Part shown: positions 1 to 10,900 of the stretch, one piece after another | How positions within the stretch are numbered: the first letter of the stretch is position 1 | How the letters are laid out: each line of letters begins with the position of its first letter | Notes under the pieces: generated by a model | What the model was told of the DNA's origin: nothing | Seen by the model: the letters and a program-made list of their open reading frames with translations, nothing else | The model's database searches: none | Position numbers and translations under genes: made by a program | Assembly: GCA_000469685.2 (NCBI GenBank) | Contig: LS997564.1 | Coordinates: 23,356,552-23,420,551 of the forward strand | Source: Haemonchus contortus | Lineage: Eukaryota; Nematoda; Chromadorea; Rhabditida; Trichostrongylidae | DNA: 64,000 nucleotides | Reading direction: 5' to 3'

Positions 1-249
1 CAGACTCTGGCAATTTGCCAAACAGCTTATCGATTTTTCACCAACTTCGCTCCAATGCGAAAGTGGTGAACGGCAATTAGATTTCGTAGTCAGCCTAGCG
101 AGGGGCGGAGGGCGACCGTGGCTAAGTCTCCGGTCCCTTATTGTGCCCTATCCAGACCGTCTTCCGACCTCATTCCTGCACTAATGGTATCAGAGGGGAC
201 GTCGATTCAAACCATGTGCAAATCTCCGAAACCATTTTTTCGTGAACAG

Positions 250-790
250 TGCCTTTAAGGTGTAAAAGAGCAAATGTGGCCAAATCTTCGAAGCGGGCAC
301 GGTTGGCACTAAAGTGGGCGGGGCTTAGATCGAAAATTATAACTCTGCTTAGGAACGTTCTGGGATGTGGCAAAAAGTTGTGAAGGCGCAAAAGAGCAAA
401 TGTGGTCACATCCTCGAAGTGGGCGGGGTAGGCACCAAAGTGAGCGGAGCTTAGATCAAAAATCATAACCCTGCTCAGAAACGTTCTGGGATGTGACAAA
501 AAGGTGTGAAGGTGTAGAGGAAAAAATGGGGTATAATCTCAGCAGTGGGTGGGGTTGGCACTAAAGTGGGCGTATAGATCGAAAATTAGAAACATTCTGG
601 GAAGCGGGAAAAAAGTGGTAAGTTGTAGGAGAACAAGTGTGGTCAAATCCAAGATGTGCTATGATGTGAGTTTTCACTGTAGTGGGCGGGGCTTACATTA
701 GAATTATTAAGTCTCTGCAGATGCGTTTTAGAACGCGGGAAGGTGTCTGGAGGTAATAAAGGTAATGTGGTTCGAATCTGAAGTGGTTGG
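250..790. repeat. Degenerate tandem repeat, ~117-125-bp period, about four units
   Basis: The block GGGCGGGGCTTAGATCGAAA recurs in diverged form near 317, 441, 566 and 683, each followed by ACGTTCTGGGATG-like and AAAGAGCAAATGTGG-like segments. A related single block lies at about 55,310-55,545. Open frames across it are by-products of the repeat. Confidence 0.75.
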
Positions 791-1086
791 GATTTGCAAA
801 ATTTCAGAAATTTGTACATTTCTTCACACTAACCCTGACCACAAAGGTTTACAACTAGGGGATACCACTAAACTTTCAAAAGATTTTTAAAAGTTAGTAT
901 CCGTAGTTCGACACACAGTAGTCCCTTCTACACAAGATTAAATGCACAAAATTAACTTCAGACTTCTTAAAATAAATTCTACAGTAACCCCGGCCAACAG
1001 GTGCATACCCTGTAAAACGTGTAAATCCCTTCAAATACCCAAACGCTTCCGAAGTTGGTGTTCATGGCCACCCACAGCCCAAACTA

Positions 1087-1955
1087 TTAGGTGTGTGCAT
1101 TAGTTTCCGTACATTACACCAAATGTACATTAACCAATGTATTGCCCATCGCTAGCTACAACTTCTTTCTGGTATCTTGTTTACTCCGGGTCTAAAAAAG
1201 TCTTCATCTTTCGAGGCAATCCTGTGATCCACCCATCTTCGCACTTCTTCGGCATTCCGGAAGCGTATATCTGCCAAACTGACTTGCATGGACTGGAATA
1301 GGTGGTATTCAGAAAGAACAAGATCCGGAGAGTATGCGGGCTGAACAAACTGATCCCATCCAACAACTGCAATTTTTTTTGAGGGCATTCTTCGCAACAT
1401 GGGGTCTGGCATGTTCATGGTGGAACAGCTCCTCATAAAATTTTCTTGCGATTAACGGCCGGTTGTTGGTGAGAGCATCTTACATACTGACTAGTTGGTG
1501 TTCGTAGCGGTCAGCAGTAACAGTTTCCTTCGGGTTCAGCAGCTCATAGTACACAACACCCTTTCGATCCCACCACCAAATGCGCACACAGCATTACTTT
1601 TTGGCAGTGGATATTCCGCTTTCGTTGCAAGCTCTTGAGTGAAGATAAACATCTCAGCAGCTTCGTTCAGATGAAGCCTGTCCTTCATAGAAGCATCAGG
1701 TGGGCTTTAATGCCAGTTTTCTTGAAATCAAATAGCAGGAAAAGGGCCCCGGGAAAACGGTTCATCATGTCCCATGATCAATCAGTCTGAGAACAACAGG
1801 ATTTTGGGGGAAAACTGATCTGTATGCCTTTGAGTAGGTAGCCAATACTCTACCTTACAGAATACGACAGGTTTCACCGGTAAACCTCTAACATGGTTCA
1901 CGCAACGGCCCTTGGAATTCGGCATTCGGCGGCGGAAATTAATGCACACACCTAA
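1087..1955 (-). mobile_element. Deleted mariner element
   Basis: Terminal inverted repeats TTAGGTGTGTGCATTAGTTT / matching TTAATGCACACACCTAA are flanked by TA. Inside, on the minus strand, are broken pieces of a mariner transposase: WWDRKGVVYYELL with ADRYEHQL and, further on, YSPDLVLSEYHLF near the C-terminus. The last catalytic Asp (normally in SDYHLF) is Glu here. At 869 bp it is shorter than a typical ~1.3-kb element and is inactive. Confidence 0.85.
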
Positions 1956-2701
1956 TACACACTTTCTTCGACTACATGAACTACAGAGGAGTTGATTTCG
2001 ATAAATCGGAGTACTCTTCTTGGCCACACACAACCCCATTTGACACCTCAAAAGATTGATGGCCGCTACAGAAGTGTTGGGGAAGAAGCTCAGTTGACAG
2101 GGGACTATGATGAAAATCAGAAGCTCACTAGGCTCCGTCCCTTATGGCTATAGCCTCAGCGCACGCAATAGCGTGCGTAGCCGTCTGGTTGGTGAAAAAT
2201 TGTGCATCGATGAAGGAGAAAGCGAAAAAATCCGTTTCTTCGCGCAAAGTAAGTCTTTCTACATACAAGTGGTGGAAATAGAGGATGTTTGAGATCACCA
2301 TGACAGGAGCGGCATATACGGGGTATTTGGACGAGACTGACCACGTCAACACGAAAAATGGCCGAAACTGCTTTTTGCCGTCGTCATGGGTCTTGTCTGG
2401 TTGTTTTGTTTCCAGCATGGGAGTCCCATGAGATGATGCTCCTCAACGCCCTTGAAACTCGTCCGCTATGAGTGTGCATTCAACCGTTACAATCTCTAAG
2501 ATCTTATGACGCCCTGTCTGAGCCGATCTGACAGCGCCCATATGATGTACGCATGACGCAAGTGGCATACCTTACCGATACCACTTACTTATGAAAGGCC
2601 TCGCCTATCCTTTTGTATCGTGATGAGCTAATATCGATCCCGATAATATCGACTCGTGGTTTTATTTGTAAGATTTTTTCAATCTACTCATAATTCATCA
2701 A

Positions 2702-3067
2702 ATGTGCTTTGAGGTCCATAGCATGATTGGCGATGTCAACCTGTTTCTGAATGTTGAAAGCGAAGCTGGTGAGTTAGAAGTGATGGTGGCCGAACAGATG
2801 GAACGAGGAAGCGGTGCTGCTACCGAAGCAGTTTCTCTTATGATTGCTTATGTTGTGAAGGAACTCCACGTAGAGCGATTCTTCGTTAAAATTACAGACG
2901 ACAATGCAGCCAGCCTGCATCTATTCAAAAATAAGTTGAAATTCCGACAGGTTTCTCATAGCGAAGTTTTTGGGGAATTCACTCTTGAATTACCCTTATC
3001 AGAAGTTGAACAGTTTAGGGAACCAACTTACATACTTGTGGTTGCGCCCTATAGGAGTTGTAGCTAG
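2702..3067 (+). pseudogene. NAT9: NAT9-like N-acetyltransferase fragment, intronless and N-terminally truncated
   Basis: A 121-codon open frame whose residues ~8-105 match the C-terminal two thirds of the NAT9 family of GNAT acetyltransferases: MIGDVNLFL, GELEVMVAE, the acetyl-CoA loop region ERGSGAATEAV, and NKLKFRQVS with SEVFGEFTLEL. The N-terminal part of the family (about 80 residues) is absent upstream, and no splice sites break the domain. It may be a 5'-truncated retrocopy or the last exon of a gene whose other exons I could not find. No poly-A tract follows the stop. An intact short gene is less likely because the N-terminal GNAT strand is missing. Confidence 0.65.
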
Positions 3068-5863
3068 ATCGTCTTTGTATTTAGGGTATTAAATTCTCGC
3101 TGATTTCTGATACCTACGACCCATTTAACTCTTCGAGACAGAAGCAGATCGGTTGTTCTATCAATGCGACTGCGCCTCGAGAATCGTTTTCTATTTGCCT
3201 TTCACACGCATTCCCCATTTGCCTATTCGCAGAGATTTTGACGATGACAGGTATTTGGCATATGGAAATTCACGAAGCAGTCAGTCGAAGAACAGGGATT
3301 GCAGAGAATGGGAGTTCAGAAAACTTGTCACCGTTCAATGGGTGCCGGTAAAGCCTAATTGAGCGTGCTTTTCCAGAAGCTAACATGGGAGATCTCCCAC
3401 CATTAGGTTCAATTGACTGCAAGCTCCGTTGGAACCTCAAGGAAACGTACCGTTATGAAGCAGCGACCAGCGTAGGACAAAGTAGACTGGGATGGGGATG
3501 TATGTATGTAGTGGTGAATGCAAATCTCTCAGCACAGAAACACGTATATTGCTGCAGTGTAGGCACTACCTCCGAGGCAAAAACTCGCGCATCCAATTCA
3601 GAAAATGTTTGTCATTAGTTATGAAGTTATGTATACAAAAAACCATTATTAGCATGAACAATGAAACACACACTTGATATTTTGTTGGAAATGTTTATCT
3701 GTTCTAACAACAATGTTAGGTAACAACATTAATTTATAGATATCGTTTGCAAACCAGGTTGTGACCGGAGTAATTTACATGTGTCGCCTTTCCGTTACGA
3801 ATGCAATTCATTATATAAACATTCATCTCAGTGTTGACGATCTGGCCCTTCTCGAAAACAGACGACACTGAGATTGTGGATGGCAAACAATTTCTGAAAA
3901 CAAAATCATTTCCACGTCTAGTTTCCAACGTTTTCTGTGTCAAATTTGTGCACGTGTGCATAAGGCACAAGTGAAAAAATATATCGATAAAACACCGAAA
4001 ACTCAAACACAATTTCCATACAGCAAAGCCAATAAAGTTACCCGAAACTTGACAGTAATATAATAGATGGAGGAATTCTTTACTTTGCAGTCAGCTTCAG
4101 AAAACGCTAGTACTCTGTAGCGTATTTAACAACATTATAGCAACCCGATGTCTAAATTGAGCCAAAGATATGCTTTATGATAAGCTCCAATTTATAACTA
4201 CCAGCTCGAACGAAAAACTTTTGCCTCGCAAAGCAGTCTTGGGTTGACTGAAAAAAATTCTTAATGATTCCTCCTCCCTTCTCGAGGGCATTATTTTGAA
4301 AACGTTGTGGAAACTGTAACCAGATGAACCCTGTACCATCTTGTGAACAAAGACTACAAAATTTTATGCCTGTACTGGCGAGTTGAGAGCCCCAGATATC
4401 TATTCATAATTGCAGCTTTTGGTATTTTGTCGTTGTGGAAAGCACCGAGTCGAATAAATAGTTTACGAGTGAAACTATTCTAGAACTTCTTTAGTGAATA
4501 TGCAGGCTTCCCCTGTGAGAGTTCGAAAACCAATAGCTAGATTTTGTCAGAGCACGAACGTATGATTTTTTGGCACGAGGCAATGCTTCCTTATTCCCTG
4601 CTTATATGTAGCTCTTCGAAAATTTGAAATGCGCGAGTGTGAGCCCTCTCGGTTTACTATGAGTTCCGAATGTATGTGTCTATGTGTGTGTGTTTCTATG
4701 TTGTTATTATAGCTGAAACCCATGCATGTATTCGATACAACAGCACTAAGAGGAACGGGATGAAAGTGTCCTGATGACGGCCTTCCAGATACCTCCTGTG
4801 AAGCTACCGCAACGCTCGTCATTCTTTTCAAAGAGATGAATACATTCCCATGTCAAAAAAAACCTTCCACTAAATGAGCGCAAAAATTTTATTCCTGTCA
4901 GGGATATGAATACAGTGTTGGAACCATGGCATGTCTTTCAAGCCGTTGTGTTAGCTTTACAGGTATTATTAGGCCACCCATTCAAATTTTAAGATTTTTT
5001 TTGAGTGGAAAGTACAGAAAGGGAAGTAAGAAACTGATGTCCTAGTGGTAAGTCAAGAAGACCTTTTGTTATTTGCTACCCTTCGCAGCGTCAAGGTTAC
5101 AGCTGGGCGCCAATGAGCTCTTCTTTTTCGCAAAGTGCGGATATATAGCTGTTCAGGTCTGCTTTGATAGCCAATCAGTTATCAAAGCGATTGCCTCTGA
5201 CAAACACTTTCCGTGTTAGCATGCTACTAGTTCAAGCGAATACGGCAGTTGAATCTCGATTCGATGCCTTCACTTCACTGTCGTGAATTTAAGCTACGTG
5301 GGATTTGGAACGGTCATGAGCAATAATGGCCTTCTCGTAATTGTGTGCTGCAAATCGTCGATATTATTGGTGAGAGACTAGCAATACATTACAACAAACA
5401 CGGTAGAGGGTTCGTTGAAAACGTGTGGCTCTGCATGAGTCATTCTTGACGTCTGCATCCGCATCCGTTCAAACCCGACGCTTTTCACTTTTCGAATCAG
5501 TGAGCAAACTTAGCAGTGTTTCACGTACAGCCGATATTCGTTTCGAAGGTGGCGGTTGGCAACGAACACACCTCGGCATTTTCCTGTTTCTTTTCTTCCT
5601 CGTTGAACATTTCGGCATATAGCCGGCAGCTTCGCAATTGAAGAACACCTTGCCTCGCAAATGCTGTTTCAGCTCGTGATGAATTCCATCAGGTTGCTTG
5701 AAAAATTCCGCGTTGCTTTCGATTGCTCATGTTCCTTCTCAATTTTTGAATATTTCGTTCTGTAGACGGAACAAAGACATTGTGCAATGAATTACATGAC
5801 TGCACCAAATCCCGAAAAATACAGAGCCGATTTCTTTCTTTCCCCACCCTCCATTCCAACGTA
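3068..5863. other. No gene seen
   Basis: About 2.8 kb of AT-rich sequence. Only short, unrecognised open frames on both strands, with no domain, transposon end or RNA that I can support. Confidence 0.5.
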
Positions 5864-6391
5864 CAGTAGCGCTCAAAAGTCTTCGGTGAAATGATTTACC
5901 GCTTTTTCGTTCATAACTTTTTTCTTAGTAGACTAAATCGTGCGAAATTTGGATATGTTTAACTAGAGCATATTTCTTCACCCTACCCAACACTATTTGA
6001 CTGCAATGCTGAATATCCACAGATAGAGCAAGGTGTTTGTTGGGGTAGCAGATTTTGCTTAGACTAAAGTTGTTGGCGTCTGCACTTATTCCCACCTTAT
6101 GTGCGTTTTTCTCATCTATTGTGATCGGCGTTACCGCTCGTACACTTTTGACATGGTAAAAAGGAAAGAGATTCTAGAAGGACCATCATCTGTATTTTCA
6201 GTCGATTTTGAGTTCATGATCTTTGGAATATCTGGAACATGGTCAGATTGCAAGTTAATAGTGGTAAATATTCACAATACATCCGTGCTCCGAATATAGA
6301 AATTTCGCATGATCAGATCCAGTAGGAAAGGAGATACGACTGAAAAGTATGGCTGAAGAGCCATTTCACCGAAGACTTTTGAGCGCTACTG
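5864..6391. mobile_element. 528-bp MITE of Tc1/mariner type
   Basis: Inverted ends CAGTAGCGCTCAAAAGTCTT / AAGACTTTTGAGCGCTACTG are flanked by TA on both sides. There is no transposase inside; the internal open frame at 6,099-6,299 resembles nothing I know. Confidence 0.85.
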
Positions 6392-7635
6392 TATATACAA
6401 AATACAACTACAAATGATAAGAGTCCGAGGATCTTAATTTCATGGCTAGCGAAGCTCATCGAACGTTTTCATACATCTTATCATCGATCTGAGGCGATAC
6501 TGAGTGATACTAGTCCATAGGCCCACCCGTTATGAGGGTCACTTTATGAATGGTGTTGGTAAGAAGATTGAGGGTACTGCTGAGGCAGTAGTTGACGATT
6601 TCATGTGTTAGTGATCTGATCCATCATCCACAACATTCAACGCAAAAGTCAGTTCGAAGCATGGAGGTTTACAAAAGTCGCTCGCTTCTTGGATGAGCAG
6701 AAGGTATTCAGAAGCTTCTCGACTGTAAGCAAATAACGACATCAACCGAGTTCATTTTTGCTCAGGATCACCAGTAGATGCCATATGAAAATCTACTCAA
6801 AAAATCGCAATGCCTACCATTGAACGTAAGATCACAGTCCGCTACAATTCGAGCGCTCACTCTAAGAAAGACATAAGCACATGCTTCCTTTGCTAACCCG
6901 TCTGTTGTACTATGAGATTCTACCAGAGTGTACTGCTGTAAATGCAAGAATATTCTGCCAACAACTGAGTGAGATGGAATTTCGAGCACCCATTTCACAT
7001 CGATTGCAGAGGAATTTCTGATTGTGATGGTGATTTCTGACTACCACCCCAAGAGAGGGCGTGTGGAAGAGCGGAAGGGGTTCGGTGAACCCAAGCTACC
7101 CCACTTCCGACGTGTTCACTTGACCCCAATCCATATGACTACTACGGCATCACTAGCCCACAAGCCTGCTCTAAAGCGAAAAATACAGCACTCGTCAGGA
7201 AGGCAAAAAGGTAAGGGAGATATGGATGGTCCTTTGAGACATCTCCAACTTCTACTACAACTATGAGAGAACTTCTGTCGACCTGAACTATGCATCGGGT
7301 GAGCGAGTTAAACTAATGAGTTTTCCGCATCCCGTGAAGGCGCTGATGGCAGAAGACTCGCTTATAGGCTCAGTTCATTTTGAAGTATCTTATTTGAATA
7401 AAAAGGTGGAAATGGTGGTGCAGAATATTGCATCCGAGACGAAGGAAGCGAAACGAAAACTCGCAGAATTCACGAAATGTAAGGCGAAGTTGTACGAGAG
7501 GTGCACCTGAAAAGCAGTTTCCGCGATGGTCAAGGTCAAAGACCTGGAGGATCAGCTGCAGCCTCTATGAGGTTTGAGCACCTCGGCGTCTGTACGTGGT
7601 GTCGAAGATTGGAACCATCAGACTTTTATGCTCCC
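6392..7635. other. No assigned gene; two unexplained open stretches
   Basis: Minus strand 6,768-6,998 and plus strand 7,316-7,510 carry open frames of 76 and 64 codons. The second reads EVSYLNKKVEMVVQNIASE with Lys/Glu-rich heptad-like spacing. Neither is recognised. If the Kunitz/lustrin gene has a further 3' exon, it could lie here, but I saw none. Confidence 0.4.
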
Positions 7636-7948
7636 TTACCGTCTTCCACTACATTCATATTGAACCTGTTTGTTGAAATAAGTCGAGATCAACTCACCAC
7701 ACCGTTGAGTTTGCGAGGCTTCATCAACCAGCGGTCGGTATCCTCTGGGGCATAACATCTCTGGTGAACGTCGCTGTCGTTCCACTGGACAACACTTGCG
7801 ATTTGTACAGACGAATCCGTGGGGACAGAGGCGAGTTCTGTCGCATGCAAGCGGGAGGTTCGTCGAAGGAAACAACAACGGCTTTTGTCCGTCGGGGCAT
7901 GATGACATTGGAAATACTCTTTTCGGATTGGCACTTGTTAAAGGAATT
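7636..7948 (-). CDS. Exon 29: lustrin-type repeat 12 and the start of another; possible terminal exon
   Basis: Phase 2 in. It reads [36 protein letters not shown], then [20 protein letters not shown] good donor (GTGAGT) lies at 7,697, phase 1. Reading through it reaches a TAA at 7,636-7,638 after about 20 residues. I found no further lustrin exon down to about 6,400, so either a 3' exon lies elsewhere or the read-through end is real. Confidence 0.65.
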
Positions 7949-10900
7949 CTGGAAAATAAGAGACTGACAGAAATAGGGTGGGCCTGCAGGCATGTTGATT
8001 GTGATTTACTTGTGAGGGAGCTTACCTGGTCGTTGTGCGCGTTATTGCCTGATTGTAAATGGCGTTCGATGTAATTGTGGTGCAGCATAGATAAGTTGAC
8101 AAGGCATTGGAATAGGTACAAGAGGAGCCTCGAGGACAAACTGCTCCTCGAATACATTCAATAGCAGCTCGTAGGGGACTCAGGGCGGGAACCAGTTGAT
8201 GTCCGCAAAGATTCGCTGGAACAGATTAGATTGGAAGCAGGAGGTGCAGGGCCTGAAATTGGCCCACAGTTATTGTTATAAAAATTTGACCGGGTAGAAC
8301 TCGACATACTGAACATCTGATGTGTTGTTATTGGAATATGATTCCATCATTAGCACTGAATTTCATCAAAATCCGACTAGTTAGTCCAAAATGGTACGCG
8401 CTAATCCTTTGCGTGACGCCATTGTGCACTTGCACGATGCTGCGGCATCCCATCCCTCACCGAGAAGTAGCCCTCCATCAGCTTCAAAACCGTCTATAGG
8501 GCTCTCAAGAGGTATTACTATGAGGCTGGAACGACTGCCGACTCTCCTCATCGGCATCTGCGAACAGAAGAGCCATCAAGAAGCGCACCCACAGCCATCC
8601 TCGTTGCAGTATGCGAAAATGGCCAACGATCCATTGCAAGAATGAGGCCGCCTGGCTCGCGAGGTGCCCGGCCATGCTTGCTCGGATCGCTGCTGTGAAG
8701 CCTCTAGTGACTGTCTTCTCCGACAAGCTATTCACCGTGGAGATAGCGTCGAATACCCAAAATACGAGGGTGCTCGCCTCATTCCCTCAGCAGGCAGACT
8801 CCAGGATGAGGTCGTAATGGTATGGGTGGGAGTGTGCGCCAGTGGGAAAGCTCCGCTCGTTTTCGTCGGTCCCGGCGTGAAGACTGCGCCAGCACACTTC
8901 AAAAACCAGAATGCGTATTCCAGAAGACTCTTAGGCTTAGGCTTAGGCTTAGGTTCCTGCGCACAAGTCGCGGAAGACCCAGGCCGCCGGTCTTCATCCC
9001 TGCCAGTGAATGGCCCGTCCGTTTCCGCAACCTCAACCCGTTGGATGCTCGGTGTGGTCGGCGCTCTACCACAAGGCCTGCTCCAGTCGCCACAGAAGTG
9101 TCGACTTGATCAAGTCGGCTTTGAAGAATGCGTGGGATGAAATCGACGTCGGATACTTGCGGTCCACCATCGTACCCTCTAAGCGTCTGAAGGCTACTCT
9201 GAAGGCTTGAGAAGGTCACATCGAGTGATCACTATCAATTTTAATTAGCACCGGTCGTAAGAAACTATGTGCCAAATCTGACTGCTTTCGGTTGAAGGCA
9301 CAGTTCACGATAAATAAAAATGGTGTCAGAGTTCTCCCCCCTAGTACTACCCAGTGGCCCCTAACGGTAACAGAAAGCACGCTGTCGAGTCCCACAACTC
9401 AAAAACTGGGGCATAGTGGGAGCCCGTTACCGGATCGTCCGGATTTCCCGTCCTTCGATCGATGTCGCGTCAGACGAGTGTCGAGGCGATACAGATTGCA
9501 ATATTCGCTCTAGGACCCACACACAGTCAGCTGATCGCTGAGTGATGAGGTGATAGTTTCTGCTATCCCTTCACTCTCAGTTATTGTTTTTGCAGACGCG
9601 ATCCCTTATTCAATTTTCTATCACAACAAGCTCTAGAAGATAGGTTTTTTTCGCTGTAACTAGGTTTTTTTCGTTAACTTATGCTTATGAGTGAATGAAG
9701 TTTTGCTTATCGTAGTCAGCTTTTCACGCCAGGACCACACGTAGCTATGGCACACATCTATAGTTCGTCCAAACGCCCCACTTTTCTTCATTTTTATGGT
9801 TTCAATCTGGTACGGCCCCCTTTTTAACGATTTTTGAAGCCATTTTGTCTTCTATTTTTCGCCATATCTGGATTACTCAGAATTATCGTGAACTGCGCCT
9901 TTGAGTATTGAAGAAGAGAAATTTTTCTCTCTGTGTAACAAGATTTTCGGGCCACCCTGTACAGAAAGTATATAACTTTGTCGGTCACTAGACGCCAACA
10001 CATTCTGCAGGGCGTCCAAGAAGTAGTTGCGCAGTCCATTCTTTGTTTTGTAAGAATAATGAGAAAGGGTAGAGATGCTTTGCTTTGAACTTGTTCACCC
10101 AGTGACTAGAGCATGATTCCCATAGTAAAGTCATTCAGTCGTCAGTCAGTCAAAATCAGCACTCTTACCGCGGCATACTCCTTTGTAGAGCACCGCGTCT
10201 GATCCACACGAGCATGTCTTATTGTGGCATTTACTGCCACCTTGACATTGTTCATTTGCAGAGCACCGTCCATTCACCTCCACCAAGTGTATACATCTAC
10301 CGTTGATCTGCAATGAATACTTGTTATACGAGAAACTCGTATTGGAGCAGTTAGCAATTTCACCATGATGCTTCCCTCAGCACAGGCTGGCCTTTTCAAT
10401 ACTTCAGTTTTTTCGTCTTTCTTCGCACAAACGAAATTTATACATTCCAATCCAGTGGGGCATTGCGTCCGGAGAAAACACGGCATTTGCTTTCCGATCT
10501 TCCTGAAAAATAGTCGAGTAATACCGCTTAACAGGTGCTTGCAGAGTGAACATACTTGCATGTCCCATCAACGAGAACCGTACTTCCATTGCACGGTGAG
10601 CCGACGGTATGAGGCTTCATCTTCACCGTTGGCGTTTTTGTGACATTCAGGTATGTCTGTGTTGCAGGGAAATTGGTAAGCTTAAATGATTTTCGTCACT
10701 CTCTACACTACAAAAAAATTCTACAAAAAATTGTAAAGTCCTCAAAAATTACACACGGTACAATTGCCATCATGCATGCAGAGGGACACGGCGAATTTTT
10801 GAGGACTTTCAGTTTTTTTTTTCACGTAAACAAGCAAAGGTTGAGTATGCTTAATCTGTATGCTTGATCTTAGTCCAATCGCATTTCAGGAAAATGCTAG

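Noticed and set aside
7689..8074. Overlapping plus-strand frames opposite exons 28-29
   Set aside because: Shadows of the minus-strand Cys-rich exons, which have matched splice phases and the lustrin pattern.
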